Shown here piece after piece: positions 1 to 9,428 of a stretch of DNA of 64,000 nt. Position 1 is the first letter of the stretch; the number at the start of each line of letters is the position of its first letter. Location of the stretch: the NCBI GenBank assembly GCA_031431125.1, contig JANPCX010000031.1, forward strand, positions 1 through 64,000, read 5' to 3'. Made by a program: the position numbers and the translations under genes. The DNA comes from JANPCX01 sp031431125 (GTDB taxonomy: Bacteria; Pseudomonadota; Gammaproteobacteria; Burkholderiales; Burkholderiaceae_C). The notes below the pieces were generated by a model. That model saw only the letters and a list, made by a program, of their open reading frames with translations. It was not told where the DNA came from and ran no database searches.

Positions 1-107
1 CTGCGTCGTGGAAATTGCTTGCAATACCTTCGCCCCGGCTTCTTTTTGCGCCTTGCTCAAGGCCTTTTGAAGAACAACGTATCTGGTATCTTTAGTGTTA
101 ACAGGCC

Positions 108-1259
108 CTAGTTTCGCAACTTGCCGTCACTTGAGATCACACCAATTTCAATTCGTTGCCCGCCTTCTCGGCGACCTTTGCTGAAGTCCAACGCCATTCC
201 ACCGAAATCTAAGGTGCCCATGCGGGCCAGCGCTGCTGTCACCGAAGCTGACGTGGGTGGTCCCGAAACACGGCTCAAAGCCGCAATCAAAACCTTGGCT
301 GATACATACCCTTCCAGCCCATAGGCAGACGGCGTCCAGTCAGGATCACCGTATTGCTTCAGGGCGAGCAGGTATTCCTTGACCAAGGGCATGGCTTCTT
401 TGGACAAAGGCGGCACCACTTGGAGCACACCCACGCCGCGCACATGTTCTTTTGATACCACCTTGATCAAATGATCGGCGCTGGTCGAAGAGCTGGCGGT
501 CAGCATGGCGCCACCGCCGCGCTCGCGGTAGGCTGTGATGAATTTCGCCGATGCGGCACCGGTGGCGAAGATGGCGATGGCTTGGGGCTTCTTGTCCAAC
601 ATGGTGGATACCGCATTGCTCAGATCCGTGGTTGCGGGAAGGTAGGTTCCTACCACCACCAATGCCAGGTTGCGGGCGGTGAGGGCCTTGGTAACTTGGG
701 CCAAGGCATCGCGGCCAAAGGTATCTTCTGGATGAACCAGGGCAATGCGCTCCAAACCCAAGGTCACAAAGTGGTTGACGATGTGCTCCGCTTCACCTGC
801 GACACCTGGACGCACGAAGTAGAGATGGGGGCTTTTCATCTCACGCACGCTCGTAGAGCCTGTGAATGCGCCCACCACACTCAGATCGCTTGATTTGAGA
901 AGTCCTTGCGCGATGAGATCCCCACTGTTGGGTGATCCCACCACATTGATCAAAGCGACGACGGGCTTGTCCTTGTCAGTCAACAAACTTTGTACGCCTT
1001 CAACGGTGCGCTTGGCGTTGAATCCATCATCTTTGTCAAGCAGCACCAATTTGGCGCCGTTGACACCGCCTTGCCGGTTGACCTTGCGCACCGCGAGCGC
1101 GGAACCTTGCGTCAGGGGTGTACCAATTGAAGCGGCAGGGCCAGTCAGTGGAGACACCTGGCCCACATAGATGGTGTTTTTGAAGTCTTGTGCACCTGCC
1201 TGCGGGGCCAAGGTCAACAACAGGGCTGCGCAATGTCCGAGTGCGAGTTTTCTGATCAT
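108..1259 (-). CDS. ABC transporter periplasmic substrate-binding protein (LivK/PBP1 type)
   Basis: The 383-residue product begins with a secretory signal peptide (basic MIRK, hydrophobic core, cleavage probably after residue 23, AGAQ). It continues as a type 1 periplasmic-binding fold, with 'GQVSPLTGPAASIG' near the mature N-terminus, as in branched-chain amino acid, amide and aromatic acid binding proteins. I chose the ATG at 1259 over an in-frame upstream codon because AAGGA lies just before it and the signal peptide starts there. No permease or ATPase genes adjoin, so it is an orphan receptor here. Being downstream of the FAD oxidase and indolepyruvate oxidoreductase on the same strand suggests uptake of an amino or keto acid for that pathway (inference). 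Ligand unknown. Confidence 0.85.
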   Translation of the reverse strand: MIRKLALGHCAALLLTLAPQAGAQDFKNTIYVGQVSPLTGPAASIGTPLTQGSALAVRKVNRQGGVNGAKLVLLDKDDGFNAKRTVEGVQSLLTDKDKPVVALINVVGSPNSGDLIAQGLLKSSDLSVVGAFTGSTSVREMKSPHLYFVRPGVAGEAEHIVNHFVTLGLERIALVHPEDTFGRDALAQVTKALTARNLALVVVGTYLPATTDLSNAVSTMLDKKPQAIAIFATGAASAKFITAYRERGGGAMLTASSSTSADHLIKVVSKEHVRGVGVLQVVPPLSKEAMPLVKEYLLALKQYGDPDWTPSAYGLEGYVSAKVLIAALSRVSGPPTSASVTAALARMGTLDFGGMALDFSKGRREGGQRIEIGVISSDGKLRN

Positions 1260-1365
1260 GATGGTTTCCTTGTGGGAAAACGTTGAGCGCAAAGCCTACA
1301 AGCCCGGGGGTGACCCAGCCTGTGGCGACGGAGGCAATTCATTCGACCTGGGTCGAACGGGGAAA

Positions 1366-2775
1366 TCACGCTGCCACGAGCTTGCCCGGGTTCATGATGT
1401 TCAGCGGGTCAAATGCGACCTTCACCCGGCGCATCAATTCCATGGCGTCAGCACCATGCTCATCAAACAACAAGCCCATTTTGTGTAACCCCACACCGTG
1501 CTCGCCAGTGCAGGTGCCGCCAAGCCGTAAGGCGCGTCGCATGACACGTTGGTTGAGCCGCTCGGCTTCTTCCATTTCGGCCGGGTTGTTGGGGTCGGCC
1601 ACGATCACGCAGTGGAAGTTGCCATCACCGACATGACCAAAGATCGGTGCCGGCAAGGTAGAAGCCTTCACATCGTCTGCGGTTTGCGCAATGCACTCGG
1701 CCAGTTTAGAGATGGGAACGCAGGCGTCGGTTGTGAAGGCGCGAGAACCTGGTTTCAACTGCAAGCAAGCGAAGAAGGCGTGGTGACGGGCGTTCCACAA
1801 GCGGGTGCGGTCTTCGGGGTTCACCGCCCATTCAAAGTTTTCTCCGCCGTTGCTGGAGGCGACGTCTTGTACGGTTTCCGCTTGTTCTTTGACGCTGGCG
1901 GGGCTGCCATGGAACTCCAAGAACAGCATGGGCTGCTCAGCCAAGGTGGTTTTGCTGTAGAGATTCACGGCGCGTACGGTCAGGCTGTCCAGCAGTTCGG
2001 CGCGTGCCAGGGGCACACCCATTTGAATGCTCTGAATCACAGTGTTCACCGCCGCCGCCACGTCCGGAAAGGTGCACACAGCGGCGGAGACCGCTTCGGG
2101 TTGTGGATAGAGCTTGACCGTGACTTCGACGATCACGCCCAAGGTACCTTCGCTGCCCACAAACAAGCGGGTCAGGTCATATCCAGCGGACGACTTTTTG
2201 GCGCGACCTGCGGTGGTGATGACTTTCCCGTCGGCTGTCACCACTTTGACGGCGACCACGTTCTCGCGCATCGTTCCATAACGCACCGCGTTCGTTCCAG
2301 AAGCTCTTGTGGCCGTCATGCCACCGAGCGAGGCATCAGCCCCTGGGTCGATGGGGAAGAACAAACCCGTGTTCCGAATCTCGGAGTTCAGTTGCATGCG
2401 GGTCATACCCGCTTGAACGGTGCACGTCAGGTCGTCCACGTCGACCGACACCACGTGGTTCATTTTGGAGACATCAATGCTGATGCCGCCATGAATGGCC
2501 AGCACATGGCCTTCAATCGATGAGCCCGCACCGTAGGCAATGATGGGCACCTTGTGCGCGGCGCAGAAGGTCACCGCGTCCACCACGTCCTGAGTGGACT
2601 CGGCAAACACCACCGCATCGGGAGCCATCGTGGGGTAGGGCGATTCGTCGCGACCATGCTGGTCGCAAATGGACTCGCCGGTGCTGAAGTTGCCGGCAAA
2701 CCGGGAACGTAAGGCTTGCAACAACTCAAGGGGCGCGCTGCGTTTGAGCGCCGTGGTGGTCGTTTCGGTGGACAT
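1366..2775 (-). CDS. FAD-binding oxidase, GlcD / D-lactate dehydrogenase (cytochrome) family
   Basis: This 469-residue flavoprotein has an N-terminal PCMH-type FAD domain (about residues 40-220; 'AYGAGSSIEGH' and 'PGADASLGGMTATRASGTNA') and a C-terminal FAD-oxidase domain ending in 'HVGDGNFH' and 'GTCTGEHGVG', which are hallmarks of D-lactate and glycolate dehydrogenases. It oxidises a 2-hydroxy acid to the keto acid. D-lactate versus glycolate or another substrate cannot be decided here. The ATG at 2775 has AGGAG about nine bases upstream. Its 5' end overlaps the 3' end of the LuxR-type gene by about 50 bases in another frame, and both follow the indolepyruvate oxidoreductase gene, indicating one transcript. 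Confidence 0.88.
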   Translation of the reverse strand: MSTETTTTALKRSAPLELLQALRSRFAGNFSTGESICDQHGRDESPYPTMAPDAVVFAESTQDVVDAVTFCAAHKVPIIAYGAGSSIEGHVLAIHGGISIDVSKMNHVVSVDVDDLTCTVQAGMTRMQLNSEIRNTGLFFPIDPGADASLGGMTATRASGTNAVRYGTMRENVVAVKVVTADGKVITTAGRAKKSSAGYDLTRLFVGSEGTLGVIVEVTVKLYPQPEAVSAAVCTFPDVAAAVNTVIQSIQMGVPLARAELLDSLTVRAVNLYSKTTLAEQPMLFLEFHGSPASVKEQAETVQDVASSNGGENFEWAVNPEDRTRLWNARHHAFFACLQLKPGSRAFTTDACVPISKLAECIAQTADDVKASTLPAPIFGHVGDGNFHCVIVADPNNPAEMEEAERLNQRVMRRALRLGGTCTGEHGVGLHKMGLLFDEHGADAMELMRRVKVAFDPLNIMNPGKLVAA

Positions 2776-3061
2776 GGGCAGAACTCCTGGTGGGCGTGGT
2801 GGATGGGCCTCCACCGTCTTCAATCGGCATACTTTTTACGGGGCGCCACTGCGCGGCATCAAACGCGAGGCTCGCACGCCCCGACAAATTCAGCGTGCGT
2901 CTGATGTTTCGGCAGTGGCTGTCGACGGTGCGGCGACTGATGCCCAGCTGCAGCCCAATCGTCGCCAATGGCAAACCCAAGGCCAGCAGCTGCAGCACTT
3001 CTCGCTCGCGACAGGTCAGCCCAGTCAACTCCGGCGTGGTGGGTCTGACGTGATGGCTCAT
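2726..3061 (-). CDS. Orphan LuxR/GerE-type HTH transcriptional regulator
   Basis: A small 111-residue protein. Residues 12-70 match a LuxR-type DNA-binding domain ('LTCREREVLQLLALG', recognition helix around 'ISRRTVDSHCRNI'). There is no receiver or autoinducer domain, so it is a stand-alone HTH. Its ATG overlaps the stop of the indolepyruvate oxidoreductase gene (ATGA), indicating translational coupling, and its Thr/His/Arg-rich tail overlaps the start of the flavoprotein gene. It may autoregulate this catabolic operon (inference). The tail beyond residue 85 is low in complexity and could be non-functional. Confidence 0.7.
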   Translation of the reverse strand: MSHHVRPTTPELTGLTCREREVLQLLALGLPLATIGLQLGISRRTVDSHCRNIRRTLNLSGRASLAFDAAQWRPVKSMPIEDGGGPSTTPTRSSAHVHRNDHHGAQTQRAP

Positions 3062-6000
3062 GCCGCGAACTCCATGGCGGCGGTCTTGCCTGTGGCGGTT
3101 TGCAGTGAAACCAGCTGCGCTTGGGCTCGTTCTACGCTGGCCTGCTTTACATGCCCAAAGCCGCGTATTTGCTCGGGCAGTTTGGCAATGGCCAGGACTC
3201 TGTCGGCTTGGCCCTCAAGGGGGTCACCTAAGGCGGCGTTGACTGCATCCTGGTACCAGTCGATCAACCCGCGCTCCATCCGGCGCTCCGGGTGGTAGCC
3301 AAACACATCGAATGCGGTGCCCCGCAAGCCTTTGAGTTTGGCGAGTAACTTGAAGGCTTGGAATACCCATGCACCGTATTCCTGTTTCACCAAGTGCCCC
3401 TGCGCATTCTTCTTGGCCAGCAATGGCGGCGCGAGGTTGAACCGGAGACGGATGGGCCCCTCAAAGGTGTTGCGCAACTGGTCTTGGAATTGGCGGTCGG
3501 TGTAGAGACGGGCGACTTCGTACTCGTCTTTGTAGGCCATGAGTTTGTAGAGGTTCTGGGCCACTGCCCGCAGCACCTTGTCGCCTTCTTTGCCGAGGTT
3601 CGCGTGTGCGAGCTTGGCCTTGACGTCGGCGATGAAGGTTTCATAACGCTTGGCATAGGCGGCGTTTTGATAGTCTGCCAGCAGAGCAACACGGCGACGG
3701 ATCAGGGTCTCGGTCGTTGGAGGCAAGGTCAATACGATGGGCTGGTCGGGAATGGCCAGCGCGGTCACCGCATTCAAATCGACCGCCGCACGGCGGCCCC
3801 ATAGAAACGCCTGCTGATTGGCTTTCACGGCCACGCCGTTGAGTTCAATCGCTTGCATCAATGAGGCTTCCAGCAAAGGCACGCGGCCTCGTTGCCAGGC
3901 AAACCCCAACATGAAGAGGTTGGCTGCGATGGAGTCGCCCATCAATGCCGTTGCAATTCGCGTCGCATCCACAAACTCGGCGGCGTTGTCCACCGCTTCG
4001 TTGATGAGCCCTTGCACCGATGCTTGGGGGAACTGCCAGTCGGGTGACTTGGTGAATTCGCCCGTGGGTTGTTCATGGGTGTTGATGACGGCGCGTGTGC
4101 GGCCGGGGCGGGTTTTTGAGATGGCGTCGTGCGAGCCTGCAGCGAGCATGTCGCAGCCCAACAGCAAATCGGCCTCGCCGGTGGCAATGCGCTGGGCGCG
4201 AATCATCTCGGGGTGTGCGGCCAGGCGCACGTGGGAGGTGACCGCACCGTTTTTCTGCGACATGCCCGTCATGTCCAGCACCGAAGCACCTTTGCCTTCC
4301 AAGTGCGCGGCCATGCCCATCAAGGCGCCAATGGTGATCACACCGGTGCCGCCAATGCCGGTGATCAAGATGTTGAACGGCACGTTCAGTGGCGGGAGTT
4401 GGGGTGTGGGCAAGGCGGAAAAACTGACCGCAGCCGCACTGGCACCGGCGTCGACGCGTTTGGGTTTTTTGAGCTGACCGCCGAGCACGGTCACAAAACT
4501 CGGGCAAAACCCGTTCGCGCAGGAATAGTCTTTGTTGCACGACGACTGGTCGATTTGGCGCTTGCGGCCCAGTTCAGTTTCCAAGGGCAACAAGGAGGTG
4601 CAGTTGGACTGCACGCCGCAGTCACCGCAGCCTTCGCAGACGGCTTCGTTGATGAGCAACCGTTTGGGCAGGTCGGGGTATTCGCCCTTTTTGCGGCGGC
4701 GGCGTTTTTCTGCGGCGCAGGTTTGGTCGTAAATCAACACCGTGGTGCCCGCCACCTCACGCAGCTCGCGCTGCACCGCGTCCTTGTCTTTGCGGTCGTG
4801 CAGGGTGACGTGGTGGGGCAGGCGGCTGCGGTCGGCATAGCGACTCAGGTCGTCGGTCACCAAGGCGATGCGCTGCACGCCTTCTGCGGCCACCTGGTTG
4901 GCGATCATCGGCACGTTCAAGGGGCCGTCAAACGGCTGGCCGCCTGTCATGGCCACCGCATCGTTGAACAAAATTTTGTAGGTGATGTTGACCTTGGCTG
5001 CAATCGCGGCGCGAATGGCCAAATAGCCGGAGTGGAAGTAGGTGCCGTCGCCCAGGTTGGCAAACACATGGTTCACACCCGAGAACGGTGCTTGGCCTAT
5101 CCAGGGGGCACCTTCACCACCCATGTGGGTGGTGGTTTTGTTGAACTCGGGGTAGATGGCGGTGGCCATCACATGGCAGCCAATGCCCGCCAGTGCAAAA
5201 CTGCCCTCGGGTGTTTTGGTGGAGGTGTTGTGCGGGCATCCCGAGCAGTAATACGCGGGCCGGGTCGGGGTTTGAATCGCTTTTTGCAGCACCGACTCTT
5301 TGGCTTCCAAAAATGCCAAACGGGTTTTGATGAGGTCGCTTTGGTGAAAACGTGCAATGCGCTGGGCGATCACGCGTGCCAACTGCGCCACCGAAAAATC
5401 GACCTTGCTCGTGAGCAACCATTCGCCGCGCGGATGCACCCACTCGCCTTTGTCGTCAAACTTTCCGATCACGCGCGGGCGCACGTCTTCGCGCCAGTTG
5501 TAGAGCTGCTCTTTGAGCTGGTATTCCACCATTTGGCGTTTTTCTTCCACCACCAAAATTTCTTCCAAACCGCGCGCAAATTCGCGCACCCCCTCCGGCT
5601 CCAGCGGCCAGGGCATGGCCACTTTGAAGACGCGGATGCCGATGTCCTGCGCCACCCGCTCGTCGATGCCCAACTCCTCCAGGGCCTCCAGCACATCGAG
5701 GTAAGACTTACCGGATGCCACGATGCCCAGCCGCGCTTTGTCGGAGTCGATCATGGTGCGGTTGAGGCGGTTGGCGCGGGCGTAAGCCAAAGCGGCGTAA
5801 ATTTTGTAGTCCTGCATCAAGGCTTCTTGATTGCGTGCTTGCAGGCCCAAGGTGGCGGTCGACAGTCTGGCGTTGAGCCCGCCCGGTGGCATGACGAAAT
5901 CTTGCGGCAGGATGATCTGCAGCTTGCTCGGGTCGGCATCGATCGAGGCGCTCGATTCGACGGTGTCGGCCAGCGCCTTGAAGCCCACGAAGCAGCCAGA

Positions 6001-6631
6001 GAAACGCGACATCGCCCATCCATGCAGTCCGAGCTCGATGTACTCCTGCACATTGCACGGGTAGAGCATGGGGATCATGCAGGCCGAAAAAATATGGTCG
6101 CTCTGGTGGGGCAGGGTGGAGGAGTAAGCCCCGTGGTCGTCACCCGCCACCAGCAGCACACCACCGTGTCGGCTCGTGCCCGCATGGTTGCCGTGTTTGA
6201 GCACGTCGGCGCTGCGGTCCACGCCGGGGCCCTTGCCATACCAAAGCCCGAACACGCCGTCGTAGCGGCTGGGGCCGATCAAATCCACTTGCTGGCTGCC
6301 CCACACCGCGGTGGCCGCGAGGTCTTCATTCACACCGGGTTGAAATTTGATGTGGTGCTGCGCAAAATGAGGCTGCGCTTTCCACAGGGCTTCGTCCAAT
6401 CCCCCCCAGCGGAGAACCGCGGTAACCGGAGATGAAACCCGCTGTGTTCAAACCCGCCGCTTGGTCACGCCAGCGCTGCAACAAAGGCAGACGCACCAAG
6501 GCTTGAATGCCGGACAAATAAATGCGGCCGCTGGTGAGCAGGTACTTGTCGCCCAGCGTCGTGCGCTTAGACAGGTGCGGCGTGGTGGATACAGGAGGGG
6601 AAGGGGGGCTGGCAAGTTCGGTTGGCGGCAT
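3058..6631 (-). pseudogene. Indolepyruvate ferredoxin oxidoreductase (fused IorA-IorB type), frameshifted in a C7 tract
   Basis: Two frames together encode an about 1190-residue fused 2-oxoacid:ferredoxin oxidoreductase. The first frame (from about 6631 to 6400) carries the N-terminus with 'TSGRIYLSGIQALVRL' and 'GFISGYRGSPLGG'. The second (6399-3058) carries 'FQPGVNEDLAATAVWG', the TPP-binding region with 'GCPHNTSTKTPEGS', a Cys-rich segment ('CEGCGDCG', 'SCNKDYSCANGFCPS') and a gamma domain ('ITGIGGTGVITIGALMG'). The join falls in seven consecutive C (6401-6407, plus strand); six would restore GSPLGG-LDEALWK. The family oxidises aryl pyruvates to acyl-CoA in aromatic amino acid degradation. 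It may be a real pseudogene, slippage-dependent, or a sequencing error. The start is uncertain: ATG 6631 or GTG 6643. Confidence 0.88.
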
Positions 6632-6643
6632 GGGATCGTCCAC

Positions 6644-6806
6644 GGGTCACGGTGAAAAAGCAGCCCCCCGGGTAGGGTGCTGCACGCGACATTGCACCGG
6701 GTAGGTGTTGTCGTGGGGGGCGATGTTAGAACTCAACCGCAAAAAGAACAAATACAAATTGGCGCTAAAGCCATAAGCAAAAGCGATGGCTCTGTGAGGG
6801 GGCCTG
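6644..6806. other. Intergenic region upstream of the indolepyruvate oxidoreductase gene
   Basis: About 160 bases between the start of the frameshifted oxidoreductase gene and the palindromic repeat. It should hold the promoter of the minus-strand operon and possibly binding sites for the adjacent LysR protein. I could not pick out a convincing sigma-70 promoter. No coding signal is seen. Confidence 0.4.
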
Positions 6807-6966
6807 GTACTGCGTTTCACCAAAACGTTGAAATGAAATCGCGTCTTCGCTCGCCATGCGTCGTTGCAAATCCGCGCGATACCACGGGGTATCGCTGTGG
6901 TTTGCGCCTAGCCTGGCAAACGGACCCATCGATTTCATTTGTCAACGTTTGGGTGAAACGCAGTAC
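6807..6966. repeat. 160-bp palindromic repeat, copy 1 (MITE-like)
   Basis: The element begins with GTACTGCGTTTCACC and ends with GGTGAAACGCAGTAC, an imperfect terminal inverted repeat of about 35 bases that also includes AACGTTG/CAACGTT and ATGAAATCG/CGATTTCAT. A second inner hairpin, GCGATACC-acgg-GGTATCGC, sits near the centre. A copy about 93% identical lies at 57850-58009 in the same orientation. It contains no transposase and is too long for a simple REP unit. It ends 12 bases past the lysR stop and could act as a lysR terminator. No clear target duplication is visible. Confidence 0.85.
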
Positions 6967-6978
6967 TCGTTCTGGCGT

Positions 6979-7935
6979 TCAACCCCCTGCGGCCGCCCAG
7001 TGCGTCGCCAAGGGCTTGACCCCTCGCCAGCTCGCCGCTTGTGCGGTTTGATGAATGACCTGCACCAGCGTGTCGAGCACACATTCCGTGGCTCGGGTAC
7101 GCGGGATGGACGGCGAAACGCAGACCATGGCGGTGCGGGCCAGCGATGGCCGGGAAATCTCCACTGCCACCAGTTGCCCGTCTGTGAGTTCCTGCGCCAT
7201 GCTGGGCCAGGACAACACGGTGGCTCCCAGACCCGCAGCCGCGGCCTGTTTCATCAGGGTCAGCGAGCTGATTTCGGCCACGATGTGTTCCAAGCGCGCA
7301 TCGATTTTTTGCAAGGCTGAGTCGACCAGCAAGCGCACCCCATGGGGAGGGCTGGGAATGACCATGGGCAGGCGAGCCACGTCTTTCAAACTGACCGACT
7401 TGCGCTGGGCCCAGGGCGAATCAGGGGCAACCGCCAAAAAAAGGCGCTCTTGCAACACCGCCAGGGCTTCCAAGCCCTGGAGTTGCCCGTCGTCAAATAC
7501 CAAGCCCGCGTGAAAGCGGCCAAGGAGTACTTGATCGGCGATGGTGCCGCTGAGCTCCTCAAAAATTTGCAGTTCTATCTTCGGATACCGCGCACGCACC
7601 GCTTGCAGCAAAGGCAGCGCAATTGAGGCGGTGAGACTGATCGGGAAAGCCAGTGCCACGCGACCCGCAGGCATTGCCACGGTGTCTTGAATAGCGCTTT
7701 TGGCATCGTCCACCTGCCGCAAGATGGCCACGGCAAACCGATACAGCTCTTGCCCCGCTGGCGTCACCGTGACGCCCTTGCTGCTGCGGTTGAGCAACTG
7801 ACCCTTGACCTCGGCTTCCAGTTTGGCGATTTGTTGGCTCAGCGCAGGCTGCGCCACATGCAAAGACACCGCCGCGCGCGACAGGCTGCCCAGGTCGACA
7901 ATACGCACAAAACTGCGGAGGTGGCGAAAGTCCAT
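6979..7935 (-). CDS. LysR-family transcriptional regulator (Nac/Cbl-like)
   Basis: A 318-residue LysR regulator. The winged helix-turn-helix covers residues 1-60 ('MDFRHLRSFVRIVDLGSLS', 'VAQPALSQQIAKLEAE') and the periplasmic-binding-like effector domain about residues 90-290. The overall pattern resembles nitrogen-assimilation-control-type LysR proteins. It lies upstream of, and on the same strand as, the indolepyruvate oxidoreductase operon, separated by the palindromic repeat. That makes the operon a likely target (inference). The ATG at 7935 gives the normal family N-terminus. Confidence 0.9.
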   Translation of the reverse strand: MDFRHLRSFVRIVDLGSLSRAAVSLHVAQPALSQQIAKLEAEVKGQLLNRSSKGVTVTPAGQELYRFAVAILRQVDDAKSAIQDTVAMPAGRVALAFPISLTASIALPLLQAVRARYPKIELQIFEELSGTIADQVLLGRFHAGLVFDDGQLQGLEALAVLQERLFLAVAPDSPWAQRKSVSLKDVARLPMVIPSPPHGVRLLVDSALQKIDARLEHIVAEISSLTLMKQAAAAGLGATVLSWPSMAQELTDGQLVAVEISRPSLARTAMVCVSPSIPRTRATECVLDTLVQVIHQTAQAASWRGVKPLATHWAAAGG

Positions 7936-7953
7936 GCTGGTTTGGGGGTGAGG

Positions 7954-8652
7954 TCAGGCTGCCATATTTGCACGATGCTTTGCGGAGTCTGGTGTAGACG
8001 GTCGCAAGAGCACCAGCAGCGCGCCGTTGCCGCCGTCGGAAGCGCGGGCCTGGGTAAACGCCATGACCTCGTTTTTTTGCACCAACCAGCTGCGCACTTT
8101 GCCTTTGAGCACAGGCTCGCGGCCCGGTGAGCCGTTGCCTTTGCCGTGGATGACACGCACGCAGCGCAGGCCTTGGCGTGTGGCCTCGCGGAAAAACTCG
8201 GCCAGTTGCTGGCGAGCGGCATCGCGGCGCAGGCCGTGCAAATCAAGCTGCGCTTGTATGGCCCAGACACCGCGGCGCAGCTTGCGCGTCACCTCGGGCC
8301 CGACGCCGCGGCGCCTGAAGGACAGCGCGGCGTCGGTGTCCAGCAAGGACTCCACATCGAAGTCGTCTGACAGCGCCTCGACCAACACCGACGCCTCATC
8401 CAGCGTGCGCTGCCGAGGCTCGGGCAGGGGTTGGGGTCGTGCAGGCGAATGCGAACGGCTTTTTTTCGGCAAAGGGGTGACAGCGCCAACGCTGAGCGCA
8501 AACAAATTTCGTTCACGCTCAGCCACTGCGGCCCGTTCGCGCGCTGCTTGGGCTTGAAACATGGCCGCCCGCGCCGCTTCTGCGAGCGTCTTCTTGAGCC
8601 CGGTCAACTCTGTCAGTGCAGTCCAAGAAGGCGAAACACGCGGCTTTTTCAT
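7954..8652 (-). CDS. Smr-domain protein (MutS2 C-terminal-like putative nuclease)
   Basis: A 232-residue protein. Its N-terminal half is charged and Ala-rich (possible coiled coil, residues 15-50). Its C-terminal Smr domain (about residues 130-215) shows 'LDLHGLRRDAARQQL' and 'CVRVIHGKGNGS', the LDLHG and HGxG motifs of Smr endonuclease domains. Members nick DNA or act on stalled ribosomes; which applies here is unknown. The start lies one base beyond the radC stop (TGACATG), so the two are probably translationally coupled. Confidence 0.9.
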   Translation of the reverse strand: MKKPRVSPSWTALTELTGLKKTLAEAARAAMFQAQAARERAAVAERERNLFALSVGAVTPLPKKSRSHSPARPQPLPEPRQRTLDEASVLVEALSDDFDVESLLDTDAALSFRRRGVGPEVTRKLRRGVWAIQAQLDLHGLRRDAARQQLAEFFREATRQGLRCVRVIHGKGNGSPGREPVLKGKVRSWLVQKNEVMAFTQARASDGGNGALLVLLRPSTPDSAKHRANMAA

Positions 8653-8653
8653 G

Positions 8654-9328
8654 TCAGACCAATCCGCGTTCCGCCATGGACACCACGTCGCCGTGGCCCA
8701 CCACCAGGTGGTCTAGCACTTGCACGTCGACCAGGGCCAGCGCCTGTTTCAAACGCTGGGTCAGTGCTTCGTCAGCCCGTGAGGGCTCGGCCACGCCAGA
8801 AGGGTGGTTGTGCACCAACACCACCGAATGGGCGTGCACTTGCAAGGCACGTTTGACCACTTCACGCGGGTAAACGGCGGTGTGGGTGAGCGTGCCTTTG
8901 AAGAGTTCATCCCAACTCAGCAGCTGTTGTTGGGCATCCAGGCACATCAATACAAATACCTCGTGCCCCAAACCCCCGAGCTGCATGCGGGCAAAGTCTT
9001 TGGCCTTTTGTGGCGACTCGAAGATGGGTCGGGTGGACAACTCTTGCACCATGGCCCTACGGGCAATCTCTAAAACGGCGGTCACCTCGGCGCGTTTGGC
9101 TGGCCCCAGGCCTTTGATGCGCTTGAGGTCGTCGGGCCGGGCGCGCAGCAGGCCGTGGATGCCGCCAAAGCTGTCGAGCAGGTGCTGCGCCAAGGCCACC
9201 ACCGACATGCCTTTGAAGCCTGTGCGCAGCAACAAAGCGATGAGTTCAGCGTCAGAGAGCGCACCGGGGCCCAGGGTCAACAAGCGTTCCCGTGGGCGTG
9301 ATTCAGGCGGTAGGTCTTTGAGCACCAT
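8654..9328 (-). CDS. radC: RadC family JAB-domain protein
   Basis: A 224-residue protein. Residues 5-85 hold helix-hairpin-helix-like segments ('IKGLGPAKRAEV') and residues 100-224 a JAMM/MPN domain with the metal-binding motif 'VHNHPSGVAEPSRAD' (H-x-H-P-S-G-x7-D). Despite its name, a repair role for RadC is not established. The first gene of a two-gene unit with the Smr gene, it is divergent from the FKBP gene across an about 100-base gap. Confidence 0.93.
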   Translation of the reverse strand: MVLKDLPPESRPRERLLTLGPGALSDAELIALLLRTGFKGMSVVALAQHLLDSFGGIHGLLRARPDDLKRIKGLGPAKRAEVTAVLEIARRAMVQELSTRPIFESPQKAKDFARMQLGGLGHEVFVLMCLDAQQQLLSWDELFKGTLTHTAVYPREVVKRALQVHAHSVVLVHNHPSGVAEPSRADEALTQRLKQALALVDVQVLDHLVVGHGDVVSMAERGLV

Positions 9329-9428
9329 GGTGATAACGACGTTTGGGTGGGCAGGCCCGTAAAATTGGCCTCAGTCTATCGAACCCGCGTCCAAGCTGTG
9401 CCTTGGCCGCGAACAAACAGGAATTCCA

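Noticed and set aside
1..107. Open minus-strand frame running off the left edge (possible TTG start at 60).
   Set aside because: It has no ATG or GTG, no Shine-Dalgarno sequence, only about 20 codons inside the window and no recognisable motif.
3058..6399. Treating the large oxidoreductase frame as a complete gene starting at the TTG at 6399.
   Set aside because: The conserved N-terminus continues in the other frame just upstream; the TTG is an internal Leu codon.
4129..6435. A 768-codon plus-strand open frame opposite the oxidoreductase.
   Set aside because: It is the antisense of a GC-rich gene, with His/Gly/Val-biased low-quality composition and no motif.
6807..6966. Reading frames in the palindromic repeat (both copies share a similar frame).
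   Set aside because: The frame is preserved only because the copies are near-identical; the substitutions show no codon-position bias and no start signal is present.
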